Notes under the pieces: model-generated
The model's database searches: none
Seen by the model: only the letters and a program-made list of their open reading frames with translations
What the model was told of the DNA's origin: nothing
Program-made: the position numbers and the translations under genes
Shown here: positions 15,934 to 25,331 of the stretch, one piece after another
How the letters are laid out: the number at the start of each line of letters is the position of its first letter
Numbering within the stretch: position 1 is the stretch's first letter
Source: Myxococcales bacterium
GTDB lineage: Bacteria; Myxococcota_A; Polyangia; Palsa-1104; JAEUJZ01
NCBI GenBank assembly: GCA_016794465.1
Contig: JAEUKA010000064.1
Coordinates: 1 to 64,000 of the forward strand
Direction of reading: 5' to 3'
Length of the DNA stretch: 64,000 nucleotides

Positions 15934-16959
15934 ATGCGACGCTACCTACTGTCCCTGGCATTGCCGTTTCTGATCGCCGCCGCGCCGGAGCCGCAGACGG
16001 TTGACGAGAGCAAGACGATCTTGGCCGAGCGCGACGCGGTGATTCAAAAGATTGCCAGCGGCGAGGACTTCGAGCGCAGCGTGGCCCGCTTTGCCGAGCT
16101 GCGGAAGCGCTTCGAGTCGCTCTCGGTGGCGCAGAAGCTGTCGAGCGCGACCAACACCGACAACCAGCGACTGGCCCGCGAGCGGCATTACAAGTACCTG
16201 CGCAGCCTCGACTTTCGAGTGGGTGAGCAGTGTCCGATGGCGGTGGACCCGACGAATCGACCCAAGGGCGACAGCTACCACGCCTTCCGGGGCGAGCACG
16301 GCAAGATCGTCGCCAAGAAGACCGTCAAGCTGCCCGCCAAGAGCGGCTTCGACGATGAAGAGTCGGTCGAGACATTCCAAGTCTCTGCCCAGTCCGGCCT
16401 CTATTCGTTCGGCGCCAAGGAGATGAAGACCCACGACGGCAAGCCGTTTACCGGCAGCATCGGCGACATGGTCTTTTTCTGCTACGCCAGCGCTTCGTCA
16501 CACGGCTCGGGCAGCTATCTGCCGCCGGAGTTTCGCGACAAGGTCCTCGGCTCGGGGTTTGTGTCGCGCATCAAAGCTCCGCCGCGCATCGTCAGCAAGT
16601 CCAAGTGGAATCCAGTCCATCTGCTGGGCCGAGGCACGCTGCGGATGGTGGCTCGCGAGGGTCGCTGGCCGATGCCCGAGAACGCCATCGTCCTGAGTCA
16701 CCTCCTGGTCGAAAAGGATCTGGGCAACGGGCGCTTCGAGATTCGCCTGGATGAGCCGCACGACGTGGGCCGTCCCGCGACGGTGTCGTTCCTGCTCGAT
16801 GTTCCCACGGGCCTGCGCGGGCGTGAGCTGGTCGGTCCGGGCGAGTGGCTCTGGGTTATCATGTCGCGCCCCGTGATTGACAAGCAGCTTCGCAAGCTCA
16901 TCCTCACCGCCGAGGACATTGAGCCGGTGTACGTCGAAGCGCTAGACGAGGCCAAGTAG
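15934..16959 (+). CDS. Secreted protein of unknown function
   Basis: The 341-residue product has a signal peptide (MRRYLLSLALPFLIAAA). It continues with a charged helical segment (residues 25-90) and a mixed alpha/beta body with motifs such as GDSYHAFRGEHGKIVAKKTV and GSIGDMVFFCYASASSHGSG. No known domain was recognised. It is 9 bp downstream of the CsgG-like gene, so the two may act together in the envelope. The codon pattern matches the host. Confidence 0.7.
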   Translation: MRRYLLSLALPFLIAAAPEPQTVDESKTILAERDAVIQKIASGEDFERSVARFAELRKRFESLSVAQKLSSATNTDNQRLARERHYKYLRSLDFRVGEQCPMAVDPTNRPKGDSYHAFRGEHGKIVAKKTVKLPAKSGFDDEESVETFQVSAQSGLYSFGAKEMKTHDGKPFTGSIGDMVFFCYASASSHGSGSYLPPEFRDKVLGSGFVSRIKAPPRIVSKSKWNPVHLLGRGTLRMVAREGRWPMPENAIVLSHLLVEKDLGNGRFEIRLDEPHDVGRPATVSFLLDVPTGLRGRELVGPGEWLWVIMSRPVIDKQLRKLILTAEDIEPVYVEALDEAK

Positions 16960-16971
16960 ACAGAATCGAAC

Positions 16972-17292
16972 ATGCCCCGCATTACTTTTGAACCGCAGAA
17001 CAAGCTCGTCGAGTGCAGCCCTGAAGACACCGCGTTTGTGGCCGCCCGCCGTGCCGGGCTCATGATTCCGACGGCCTGCGTCGGTCGGGGATCGTGCGGG
17101 CTGTGCCGGGTCAAGGTGCTCGCCGGGGAAGAGTTTCTCCCGCCGGTCACCAAGGCCGAGAAGTTCCACCTTGGCAACACCTACTTCATCACCAAGCTCC
17201 GCCTCTCGTGTCAGCTCACGGTCAGCGGGGATGTGACCCTGCAGATCCCCGACGCGGTTGGGAAGAAGCTCCCGCTCTTGTCCCGCAAATAA
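16972..17292 (+). CDS. [2Fe-2S] ferredoxin
   Basis: The 106-residue protein has the plant/adrenodoxin-type cluster loop: CVGRGSCGLCRVKVLAG supplies three Cys, and LSCQLTVSGDVTLQIP near the C-terminus the fourth. The N-terminal RITFEPQNKLVECSPEDT is the usual beta-grasp start. It probably carries electrons in the cytoplasm; the partner is not encoded nearby. It follows the unknown secreted gene by 12 bp and precedes an HU-like gene. Confidence 0.9.
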   Translation: MPRITFEPQNKLVECSPEDTAFVAARRAGLMIPTACVGRGSCGLCRVKVLAGEEFLPPVTKAEKFHLGNTYFITKLRLSCQLTVSGDVTLQIPDAVGKKLPLLSRK

Positions 17293-17318
17293 GCGCCCCC
17301 AGCCCAAGGACTCATGCC

Positions 17319-17666
17319 ATGAAAAAAGCGGATCTGGTGACCAGCATCGCCCACAAGCATCAGCTGCCCCGAGGCAAGACCCAAGACATCATCGAAGATC
17401 TCTTTGAGGAGCTGGCGGCGGCACTGGTGCGGGGCGACAAGATCGATCTGCGCGGCTTTGGCACGTTCAGCATCCGCAGCGCCAAGGCTCGGCTGGGCCG
17501 AAATCCCCGCACTGGTGTGACCATCGAGATTCCAGCCCGGCGGGTCCCCGACTTTCGGCCCGGCACCGAGCTGCTTGCCCGCTGCAACCGAGCGGCCAGA
17601 ATCACAGACGCTGACGATGCGAAGGCTGTCCCCAAACCCTCCCGAGCCGAGCCCCCGACCCGCTAG
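17319..17666 (+). CDS. HU/IHF-family DNA-bending protein
   Basis: The 115-residue protein begins MKKADLVTSIAHKHQLPRG, preceded by AAGGA. The helical dimerisation half (TQDIIEDLFEELAAALVRGD) and the signature KIDLRGFGTFSIRSAKARLG are followed by the DNA-binding arm with GRNPRTGVTIEIPA and RRVPDFRPG. The about 20-residue tail beyond the usual HU end is Ala/Pro-rich. It bends DNA, either generally or at specific IHF-type sites; the ARLGRNP arm is IHF-like. Confidence 0.93.
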   Translation: MKKADLVTSIAHKHQLPRGKTQDIIEDLFEELAAALVRGDKIDLRGFGTFSIRSAKARLGRNPRTGVTIEIPARRVPDFRPGTELLARCNRAARITDADDAKAVPKPSRAEPPTR

Positions 17667-17783
17667 CCGAGCTGTCCCTTGGATCGATCAATTTCCGACG
17701 GAAAATCGCTGACAACTGGCGCGGCCACACGCCTTTCCCGAAGAGCCCGACAAACTCGCCAAGCTCTGTGATAGAGTAGTCAG

Positions 17784-19697
17784 GTGGCCAAGTTAGGTCC
17801 CGGCGCAAAGGTCGGGGATCAGTTTCACCTTATCCGTAAGATTGGCGAAGGCGGCTGTGGCGAGGTCTTCCTTGCGGAGCAGACGACTCTGGGGCGGCAT
17901 ACAGTCGTCAAGCTGATGCACCCAGAGCTGTCGCGCGATGCCTCGTACGTCGAGCGATTCCGTCGTGAGGCGCGGCTTGCCGCCAGCCTGATCCATCACC
18001 ATACGGCAGCGATCTACGCATTCGGCGAGACTCCCGACAAGGTGCTGTGGATTGCGATGGAGTACATTGAGGGCGAGAGCCTGCACAATGTGCTCGCGCG
18101 GGAGTCTCCCCGGCAGCTGGCCGAGCTGCTCAACCCCGTCGCCGATGTCCTCGACCGAGCCGCGTCACGCGGCATCATCCACCGCGATGTCAAGCCAGAC
18201 AACATCATGGTGGCGCCGGATGGCGATAGTCGACGGGCGGTGCTCCTGGACTTTGGCTTGGCTCGTCCGATGGAGGACAACGACAAGCTGACCGCCGTCG
18301 GTGTCGCCGTGGGCTCGCCGACCTACATGAGCCCAGAGCAGGTCTTCGGTCCGACGGTGGATGCCGCGACCGATCGCTACGCCTTGGGTGTGATTCTCTA
18401 CATTGCCGTCGCCAAGCGGCCTCCGTTTAAGCATGAAGACCGGGTGCAGCTGGTGCTGATGCACAAGCGCAATCCGGTACCGCCGCTGAATAGCTTTGTG
18501 CCGAGCATCCCGGTGGGTCATCCGCTCGACCAGTTCTTCCAAAAGGCGATGGCCAAGCAGCCCACCGAGCGCTTCCCATCCGCTCGCACCTACATTGAAG
18601 AGTTCGTGCGGGCGATGGATGCCCAGCCGCTGCCGATCTTCGGTGAGTCGAGCCGCGCCGCGTCCAGTGGGCTCCGTCACGTCGATAACAAGCCTGCGTC
18701 GCCGCCCCCCGCAGCGGCACCGGCAGGTCCACCACCGCCTCCGCCTCGACGAGCCGGTGGGCCTCCACCTCCAGTACCGGGAGCGATTCGCGCGACCCAG
18801 CCGCCGCAGGCCATGGGGAAGATTGAGCCGATTGCTCCCGCACAGCAGGCACTTCGCACGACGCTACCGGCGATGGGGGCTGTGTCTGACGCTGCTCCCC
18901 GCAACGATGCTGGACAGCGAGTCGAGCCGGCCAATGCGCGCAGCATCGAAGGGTGGGGGGCACGCAAAGCGGCACCAGCAGCCCAGCCTGTTGCCCAGCC
19001 CGTCCAGCCTGCACCGACACCAGCGGAAGCCGCCAGCTCTGCGCAGGGACATCGGCGACTTTTGGCCTTTGTCGGCAACTCGGGCGAGGCCATCGACATC
19101 CTTTCTTCTCAGCAGGCGCTGCTTGGCAAGCACCGCGACTGTGACATCGTCTGCCGCGCCTTTCCTTCGCCTGACAATGACTCCATCACGCACGGAGTCA
19201 GCCGCCAGCATGCTCGGCTCCTGGTCGTAAGCGGCAAGCTCCTCATCGAGGATCTGCGCAGCCTCAATGGCACCTTCGTCGATGACCGGCGCTTGGCACT
19301 GGGCACGCAGGTGTCGCTCTCCGATGGTCAGCTGGTTCGGCTCGGTCCGGTGCTGACGCTAGAGGTGCGGCTGCTCAAGGGTGGCGCGGCGGTGCTGCGT
19401 CGAGTCGACGAGTATCACGGCAACTTCCCGTCGTCCCTGCTGGTCTGGAAAGAGTTTGCGGTCGGTGACCCCGCGATTGCCATCGTTCCGCCCAGTGCCG
19501 ACTCCGCCGTGCGCTGGGGGTCGATCCGTGTCCATGGCGAAAGCCAGGATCTGTGGTGGTACGGCCCGCAAGCCGTGCTGTGGCAGAGAAGCGGTCGCAG
19601 CATCAGCGGCGCCCAGGCGATTTTGCCGGGGGATCGACTCACGCTCGGGGCCACCACCATCGAGTGGGACGAAGGCCAAAAGCCCGGCCTCACGTAA
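17784..19697 (+). CDS. Ser/Thr protein kinase with C-terminal FHA domain
   Basis: The 637-residue protein starts at a GTG. The kinase domain (about 12-275) keeps the Gly loop (IGEGGCGEVFLAE), Lys in VVKLMH, HRDVKPDN, LDFGLA and SPTYMSPEQ, so it should be active. A Pro-rich linker (about 295-430) leads to an FHA domain (GKHRDCDIV, VSRQHARLLV, LRSLNGTFVDDRRL) that binds phospho-Thr. An about 100-residue beta-rich tail ends the protein. No membrane helix is seen, so it is probably cytoplasmic. Its stop abuts the DUF1552 stop on the other strand with no gap. Confidence 0.93.
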   Translation: MAKLGPGAKVGDQFHLIRKIGEGGCGEVFLAEQTTLGRHTVVKLMHPELSRDASYVERFRREARLAASLIHHHTAAIYAFGETPDKVLWIAMEYIEGESLHNVLARESPRQLAELLNPVADVLDRAASRGIIHRDVKPDNIMVAPDGDSRRAVLLDFGLARPMEDNDKLTAVGVAVGSPTYMSPEQVFGPTVDAATDRYALGVILYIAVAKRPPFKHEDRVQLVLMHKRNPVPPLNSFVPSIPVGHPLDQFFQKAMAKQPTERFPSARTYIEEFVRAMDAQPLPIFGESSRAASSGLRHVDNKPASPPPAAAPAGPPPPPPRRAGGPPPPVPGAIRATQPPQAMGKIEPIAPAQQALRTTLPAMGAVSDAAPRNDAGQRVEPANARSIEGWGARKAAPAAQPVAQPVQPAPTPAEAASSAQGHRRLLAFVGNSGEAIDILSSQQALLGKHRDCDIVCRAFPSPDNDSITHGVSRQHARLLVVSGKLLIEDLRSLNGTFVDDRRLALGTQVSLSDGQLVRLGPVLTLEVRLLKGGAAVLRRVDEYHGNFPSSLLVWKEFAVGDPAIAIVPPSADSAVRWGSIRVHGESQDLWWYGPQAVLWQRSGRSISGAQAILPGDRLTLGATTIEWDEGQKPGLT

Positions 19698-21011
19698 TCA
19701 GCCAAGTCCTGGCAGCGCTCCGGTTCCATCATCGCCAAACTTGCTGTTTGCCACCCCGACCGCATTCAGGATGCTGGTGTATAGGTTCGCGATTGGCTCC
19801 TCGCGGCGCAGGTGTCGACCGGGCCGGATCGCACCGCCCAGCCGTCCAGCCAGCAGCACCGGTAGGTCGGTGTGCGCATGCGAGTTGCCATCGGCGCACT
19901 CACTCGAGAAAAAGACCAGCGTGCTGGCCAGCAGCGACGAACCATCTCTGTCTTTGGTCGACGCCAGCTTGTCGAGCAGATAGCCCAGCTGTTCGATCTC
20001 CCAGGTGTTGATGATCTGCAGCTGCGCTTGGATGCTCGCTTGGTTGCGGTGATGGGACAGCTCGTGATGCGCGCCGCTCACACCCGGCAGAAAGTTGTAC
20101 GGCCGGTTCGAGCCGCCGTTGCCAAGCATGAACGTCATCACGCGGGTCAGATCACAGCGCATCGCCAGCACCATCAGGTCGCTCTCGGCCTTGAGCTGCT
20201 CGGCAATGCGCACATCGTCCGTCGGCGGCAGCGGCGAGTCACAGCTCATCCCGAGCGTCTGAAGGCGCTGCTCCACCTCGCGGACAGAGTGCAGGTACTC
20301 ATCCAGCTTGTCGCGGTCGCTTCGGCCAAGCCGTCCCTTCAGGGACTCTGCATCGCGCAGCACGAAGTCCAGGACGCTCCGCCGATTGCGCAGGCGCTTT
20401 TCGGCGACTCCAGCCGACTGCGAGCTGTCTTGGAACAGCAGATCAAACAACAGCTGCGGCCCGACGATCTTCGCCAGCGGCGTCTTCGCCCCAATCCACG
20501 AGATATTTTGGCTATAGGCGCACGAGTAGCCCGAGTCACAGCTGCCCACCGACGCGCCACCCTCCATCCCCAGCGGCAGCGATGCAAAGCGCGTCCCTTG
20601 ACCGAGCTTGGCCGCCGCGAGCTGGTCGACCGACACCCCGAGCCTGATCTCTGTCTCGCTCTTGAAGGCATGGGCACAGGTCAAAAACGCGCTGGTGCCG
20701 CCGGCATGATCGCCCGCGCCATCAGGACGGGCCGGCAGGTTGCGCAGCCCGGAGATCATCAGCAGCTCGCGGCGCAGCAGCTCCAGCGGCTTCAAAATGG
20801 CCGGCAGCTCGAAGTCGGCCCCTTCCGTGCTCGGTGTCCAGGCGGGCATGTGGATGCCGTTGGGAACGTAGTAAAAGAGCAGCCGCTGCGGCGCTCTGTC
20901 GATGGCACGGGCCGATCGCGGCAGCAGGCTTTCCAAGAACGGTAGGGCGAGCACAGCGCCGCTGCCACGCAGAAACTGCCGTCGGGAAGTGGTGCAGGTC
21001 TTGGGGTTCAT
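19698..21011 (-). CDS. DUF1552 protein with Tat signal
   Basis: The 437-residue product begins with a twin-Arg signal (TSRRQFLRGSGAVLALPFLE), so it is exported folded. The body has DUF1552 features: LLFYYVPNGIHMPAWTPS near the start, GDHAGGTSAFLT, and FFSSECADGNSHAHTDLPVL in a sulfatase-like C-terminal region. DUF1552 genes are almost always paired with DUF1592 genes, as here, where the start overlaps the DUF1592 stop by 4 bp. The pair is common in Planctomycetes and Myxococcota. The reaction is unknown. Confidence 0.9.
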   Translation of the reverse strand: MNPKTCTTSRRQFLRGSGAVLALPFLESLLPRSARAIDRAPQRLLFYYVPNGIHMPAWTPSTEGADFELPAILKPLELLRRELLMISGLRNLPARPDGAGDHAGGTSAFLTCAHAFKSETEIRLGVSVDQLAAAKLGQGTRFASLPLGMEGGASVGSCDSGYSCAYSQNISWIGAKTPLAKIVGPQLLFDLLFQDSSQSAGVAEKRLRNRRSVLDFVLRDAESLKGRLGRSDRDKLDEYLHSVREVEQRLQTLGMSCDSPLPPTDDVRIAEQLKAESDLMVLAMRCDLTRVMTFMLGNGGSNRPYNFLPGVSGAHHELSHHRNQASIQAQLQIINTWEIEQLGYLLDKLASTKDRDGSSLLASTLVFFSSECADGNSHAHTDLPVLLAGRLGGAIRPGRHLRREEPIANLYTSILNAVGVANSKFGDDGTGALPGLG

Positions 21012-23068
21012 GGCACGGCTCCTTCTTCGGGCTCCCCGCGACGAGAGTGAAACGCATCCGACGCAGTGATCGCCAGGATGAGCTGTCGCAGCGCTCCGCC
21101 GTGCTCACCGAGCGTGGTCGTCAGTGCCAAGATGCGATGCTCGTCCGCATCCGTCGGCGCTCTCCCCGTGGCGTAGGTAAACAGCTTCAGCACCGCACAG
21201 CGCAAAAAGCGTGGATCTTGGGCCAGCAGCCCGGCCAGTCCCGCACTGTCCGTAAACGTCGCACCGCTCGGTAGCTCTCCCGAGGAGTCAATGGCCTGAC
21301 CTTCATCGCTCTGCCGGAACGCGCCGACCGCATCGAACGCTTCCAGTCCAAAGCCGATGGGGTCCATCAAGCGGTGACAGCCCGCACACTCGGTCTTGCG
21401 GCGGTGTTCTTCCAGTCGCTGTCGGACGCTGCCCGGCGTCATCGTTGGTGCCAGGTCGGTTGCCACACCCGGCGGTGGCGGCGGCGGTGGCGAGCACAGC
21501 AGCTGCTCCAGCACCCACTTGCCCCGCTTGACCGGCGAGGTCCGCCCCGGATAGGAGGTCATCGTCAGCACGCTGCCCTGCGTCAGCAGACCTTGGCGCG
21601 GGGTTCCGACAAGTGGTGTCTTTTCCCACGGCACATCCGGCGCCGGTCCCGGAATTCCGTAGTGCTTGGCCAGCGCGGGCGACAGGTATGAAAACGGCTC
21701 GGTCAGCAACCGCTGGATGCCCAGCTCGCGACTACCAGAGAGTGGCAAAAACTCGCGCACAAACAGCTGTGTCTCTTGCTGCAGCTCGGCGCGCAGGGGC
21801 TCACTCCAGCCGGGAAAGCGCTTGGCATCGGGCGCCGCGTCGGTAAGCCCGCCCAGCTGCAGCCACTGGCTCGCAAACCGCGTCAGCAGCGCTTCCGCTT
21901 TCGGATCTTCCAGCATCCGCGCCACCTGACGAATCAGCACCGACTCGTCCTGGCTCAGGCTCGACTGCTCCGCCACGCGCAGCAGCTCATCGTCGGGCAT
22001 GGTGCTCCACAGAAAGTACGACAGCCGCGAGGCCAGCTCGAAGTCGCTCAGCCGATGCGGTGTGGTCGAGGTCGGGTCCGCATCCTGCTCGACGCGATAC
22101 AGAAAGCGGGGCGACAGCAGGATCGCCAGCAGCGACGGACGCAGGCCGCTCACGAAGTCATCGCCGCTCTGCCAGCTTGCTTCGGCCAGCGTGCGCAGGG
22201 CCGCGATCTCCTCCTGCGTCACCGGTCGACGGAAGGCGCGGCGAGCCAAGCGTCCCACGATCTGATCGGCACAGGTCTGCCACTCGGCCAGGTCCGCGCT
22301 CGCTGGGCTGCACACCACCACCCGCCGACGCAGGCTGTTTTCCGGGCTGGCTCCGACTGGGCCGTGGACCCGAAACCACAGCACACCCAGGTTGCGGTCG
22401 AGCGTCTTTTTGGGGTCCGGGTCCGGCAGGTAATGGTCGTTGGCAAAGCCGAAGCTCACCATGTGGGTACCGGGGGTCAGCGGGACTTCGACTTGGACCT
22501 GCTGCGGACTCGACTCGACCGCCGTGATCGGCACGGTCCGCACGGTGACGCCATCGACGGCGAACACCAGCGCTGCCGGATCGGGCGGCGCCTGCTCCCC
22601 AAACGCGAGCGCGCCGAAGGTATAGCTGCCAGCGGTCGGCACCTCGATGCGCACCGGAATCGTCGAGTTGGAGGTGAAAAAGATGTGACTGCGGCGGCGG
22701 TAGCGAACCTCGACATCGCCCACCTGGAGCGTCTTGCTCAGCGGAAAGCCGTCGGGACGCAGCACCTCATCGACGAGCGACTCGGCGGCTCGCAGGTAGC
22801 GCTCGACGTGGGTCGCGGACACGCTCAGCACCTGGGCGACGTTGTCGAAGCCATAGCCCACGTCATCGGCGGGGAACTGATCGGCCGGGCGCTGACTGGT
22901 GCCCAAAAGGTCCCGCACGGTGTGGTTGTACTCATCGCGGTTCAGGCGATGCAGCGTGACCCGGCCTGGATCGGGCGGCGCCGGCGGCTCGTCGCACCCG
23001 AAAAGCTGGCCCACGGACCAAAACGCAAGTGGCAAGACCCCAAGCCTTGGGCGTCGCTGAGCAGGCAT
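21008..23068 (-). CDS. DUF1592-type multidomain exported lipoprotein
   Basis: The 686-residue product shows the serial domains DUF1587 (LHRLNRDEYNHTVRDLLG), DUF1595, DUF1592 (SDFELASRLSYFLWSTMPDD), DUF1588 (GLLTQGSVLTMTSYPGRTSP) and DUF1585 near the end. CAGCHRLMDPIGFGLEAFD is a CxxCH haem c-like motif. The N-terminus has a lipobox (SVGQLFGC then DEP), so it is a lipoprotein, and Asp at +2 hints at inner-membrane retention if E. coli rules apply. It acts with the DUF1552 protein, probably in envelope redox or polymer breakdown; the substrate is unknown. Confidence 0.9.
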   Translation of the reverse strand: MPAQRRPRLGVLPLAFWSVGQLFGCDEPPAPPDPGRVTLHRLNRDEYNHTVRDLLGTSQRPADQFPADDVGYGFDNVAQVLSVSATHVERYLRAAESLVDEVLRPDGFPLSKTLQVGDVEVRYRRRSHIFFTSNSTIPVRIEVPTAGSYTFGALAFGEQAPPDPAALVFAVDGVTVRTVPITAVESSPQQVQVEVPLTPGTHMVSFGFANDHYLPDPDPKKTLDRNLGVLWFRVHGPVGASPENSLRRRVVVCSPASADLAEWQTCADQIVGRLARRAFRRPVTQEEIAALRTLAEASWQSGDDFVSGLRPSLLAILLSPRFLYRVEQDADPTSTTPHRLSDFELASRLSYFLWSTMPDDELLRVAEQSSLSQDESVLIRQVARMLEDPKAEALLTRFASQWLQLGGLTDAAPDAKRFPGWSEPLRAELQQETQLFVREFLPLSGSRELGIQRLLTEPFSYLSPALAKHYGIPGPAPDVPWEKTPLVGTPRQGLLTQGSVLTMTSYPGRTSPVKRGKWVLEQLLCSPPPPPPPGVATDLAPTMTPGSVRQRLEEHRRKTECAGCHRLMDPIGFGLEAFDAVGAFRQSDEGQAIDSSGELPSGATFTDSAGLAGLLAQDPRFLRCAVLKLFTYATGRAPTDADEHRILALTTTLGEHGGALRQLILAITASDAFHSRRGEPEEGAVP

Positions 23069-23128
23069 CTTCGCTACCTCCTAGTGGCCGATGTACCGCA
23101 GAAGCAGCGAGAGCGACAAGCTTTTGTC

Positions 23129-25294
23129 TTACTTGGTAGTGGCGTGTGCGGTCAGCGGTGCCAGTGCGGCAGTCGGTGCGCTGCCCACCGTAAGCTCGCG
23201 ACGAAGGACAGCGTTGTACTGCCGCAGGGCCTGCTGCTGATGCTTCCGATATGCCAGCAGGGCTTCGTACTGCGCGCGATGCGGTCCACAGCCCAGCCGC
23301 TTGCGCTCTCCCGGGTCGGTCTGAAGGTCATACGCCCAGCACGAGCCATCGCGAAACGACACCTGCAGCTTGACCAGCGACTCACTGACCGACGACGACG
23401 TGTCTTCATTCCCGTACAAGAAGATGTACTTGCGACGGAAGTGGTCCTGAAACAGCGACTCTCCTTGGAGAAGCTGCGGGTCGTATGACCGGCCCAGGGC
23501 ATCGAGCAGCGTCGGCAGGATGTCCACGTGACTGGTCGGGGCGCTGACGACTCGGGGCGGAAACAGGCGCGGATGCAGCAGCAGCGCGGGCGTCCGGTAG
23601 TTCTCATTAAAGCTCTGCCGCGAGTGGGTGTAGTTGTGCGGGTGCTGGCCAAACGCTTCGCCGTGGTCGCCCGCAATCACAAAGATCGTCTTGTCGAGCA
23701 GCCCCAGCTCGGTCGCCTTCTTGTAGATCCGCGCAAGCTGCCCGTCGAGGTAGTGCAGGTTGTTGTAGTACAGGTTCAGTGGTCGCGTCGGCTCGGCGAT
23801 GTGCGACTCCTTGCCGTAGTCGGGATACGGCCAGTGCGCCAGGAAGCTGTAGTAGACCGCCACGAACGGCTCGGCCCGACCGGCGGCTGCGCTGAGCTTC
23901 TGAAGAAACACCGATACCGTCTCTGCTTCATCGCGGGCATGCGCGCGGCCACCGGGGGCGTTCTTGCGAATCGGCAGGTTGTGATAGCCCCACAGCTCCG
24001 CAAAGCCGCTGTGCAGCATGTACGCGTGCGGGAAGTACCAGTCGAGCGATCCCGGCGTCACCAAAAACCGCTGATAGGTCGGCCCCAAATACGTCAGCAG
24101 CGAGGGCAGGTAGATGTCCTTCCGCACATCCCAGATTCCCGCTTCCGGCATCACGTACAGCCCCGACATCAGCGAGAAGATGCCGCGCGGACTCGAGTTC
24201 CCCGCCGAGAAGTGGTTGCGCAAGAGCAGCCCCTGCTCGGACAGCGAGTGCAGAAACGGCATCGCCCACTTGCCGCTCGGCATCGGCGCCAGCGCATAGT
24301 CGGCCCCCGTGCTCTCAAGCAGCAGCACCACCACGTTGAGCGGCTCGCCACCCGGCGGCTTGGTGAGCTGGATCGGCCGCTCGCTGGCGGGATGCGCAAA
24401 CTGGACCGACGAAAGCGCCATGGACGGTCGCCGACCGGGCAGTCCGCCGCCCAGACCCATCGCGGTCGCGGAGGCATCATCGTCAACCGATGTCGGCTCG
24501 GGCAGGTCTTCCCCGGTGGGCGGTCCATCTCCCGAGTTGCCGGGGGGACTGCCTTCGCCGGTTCCTCGCGTGGCGGCACTGGCTGCTTTGACGCCCACCC
24601 CAAAGTGGACCCGCGCCAGCCCGACCGGGGGGCGACGGCTCTCCAGCAGCTCACTGGTCAAAAAGCCCAGCGGATGATGCAGCAGCGCCGTCTGCAGCGG
24701 AGCCGCCGGCACTCGCACCGCCCACGTCAATAGCGCCACCGTCACTGTCCCCAGCGTTAGCAGGCACAGCAGCCGTGAAAAGCGGTGTAGCGCCAGCCCA
24801 CCCAGCACCAGCCAAAATCCCCCGAGCGGCAGCACCAGATAGGGCAGCTCACTGCGCGGCAGCATCGCCCACGACTCGCGAACCGCCGCTGGCTCTGCCG
24901 ATTCCCGCAGCAGGTCCAGCGTCAGCCCCGACCGCATCGCCAGCAGCGTCCCATGGTGCGCCTGCAGCAGCATTCCCAGCAGCACGAGCAGCAGGCTCAG
25001 CAGCAAGAGGCCTGAGCGCCGCAGCCAGCGCCAGCGACCGAGCGGCAGCAGCAGCAGCAACACCAGCCACGTCAGTGCCGCCACGCTGACTCCCAGCAGC
25101 GCGTCACTGCCCAGCTGCCGCAGCAGCTCCGACCGGGCAATCGGCTCATCGGCCCACTGTGTCGGATCTTGGATCGCCAGCAGCAGCCGATGCCGATACC
25201 CATACGCACTGAGCAGCAGCGCCCCCAGCATGGCAAGCGCCACGCTGAGCCCCGGCGGTAGCAACCGCACTCCGCGCTGCGAACCAGACAGCAT
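23129..25294 (-). CDS. LTA synthase-like sulfatase-fold membrane enzyme
   Basis: The 721-residue protein has about five N-terminal membrane helices (LSVALAMLGALLLSAYGYR, SVAALTWLVLLLLLPLG, LLLLSLLLVLLGMLLQ and others). A periplasmic linker of low complexity and an alkaline-phosphatase-superfamily domain follow. NVVVLLLESTGADYALAPM carries the metal ligand Glu and nucleophile Thr, and FVIAGDHGEAFGQHPHNYTH the C-terminal metal site. SHVDILPTLLDALG is typical of sulfatases and phosphoglycerol transferases. It probably modifies a lipid or glycan with phosphoglycerol or phosphoethanolamine. It lies 60 bp upstream of the DUF1592 gene on the same strand. Confidence 0.85.
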   Translation of the reverse strand: MLSGSQRGVRLLPPGLSVALAMLGALLLSAYGYRHRLLLAIQDPTQWADEPIARSELLRQLGSDALLGVSVAALTWLVLLLLLPLGRWRWLRRSGLLLLSLLLVLLGMLLQAHHGTLLAMRSGLTLDLLRESAEPAAVRESWAMLPRSELPYLVLPLGGFWLVLGGLALHRFSRLLCLLTLGTVTVALLTWAVRVPAAPLQTALLHHPLGFLTSELLESRRPPVGLARVHFGVGVKAASAATRGTGEGSPPGNSGDGPPTGEDLPEPTSVDDDASATAMGLGGGLPGRRPSMALSSVQFAHPASERPIQLTKPPGGEPLNVVVLLLESTGADYALAPMPSGKWAMPFLHSLSEQGLLLRNHFSAGNSSPRGIFSLMSGLYVMPEAGIWDVRKDIYLPSLLTYLGPTYQRFLVTPGSLDWYFPHAYMLHSGFAELWGYHNLPIRKNAPGGRAHARDEAETVSVFLQKLSAAAGRAEPFVAVYYSFLAHWPYPDYGKESHIAEPTRPLNLYYNNLHYLDGQLARIYKKATELGLLDKTIFVIAGDHGEAFGQHPHNYTHSRQSFNENYRTPALLLHPRLFPPRVVSAPTSHVDILPTLLDALGRSYDPQLLQGESLFQDHFRRKYIFLYGNEDTSSSVSESLVKLQVSFRDGSCWAYDLQTDPGERKRLGCGPHRAQYEALLAYRKHQQQALRQYNAVLRRELTVGSAPTAALAPLTAHATTK

Positions 25295-25331
25295 CAGTCT
25301 TTATTTTCGCTGAAAACCCGACCGAAGAGGC

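Noticed and set aside
21776..23488. Long rightward frame of 570 codons
   Set aside because: It is antisense to the DUF1592 gene and part of the sulfatase gene. It is His/Arg/Gln-rich, as is usual for shadows in high-GC DNA.
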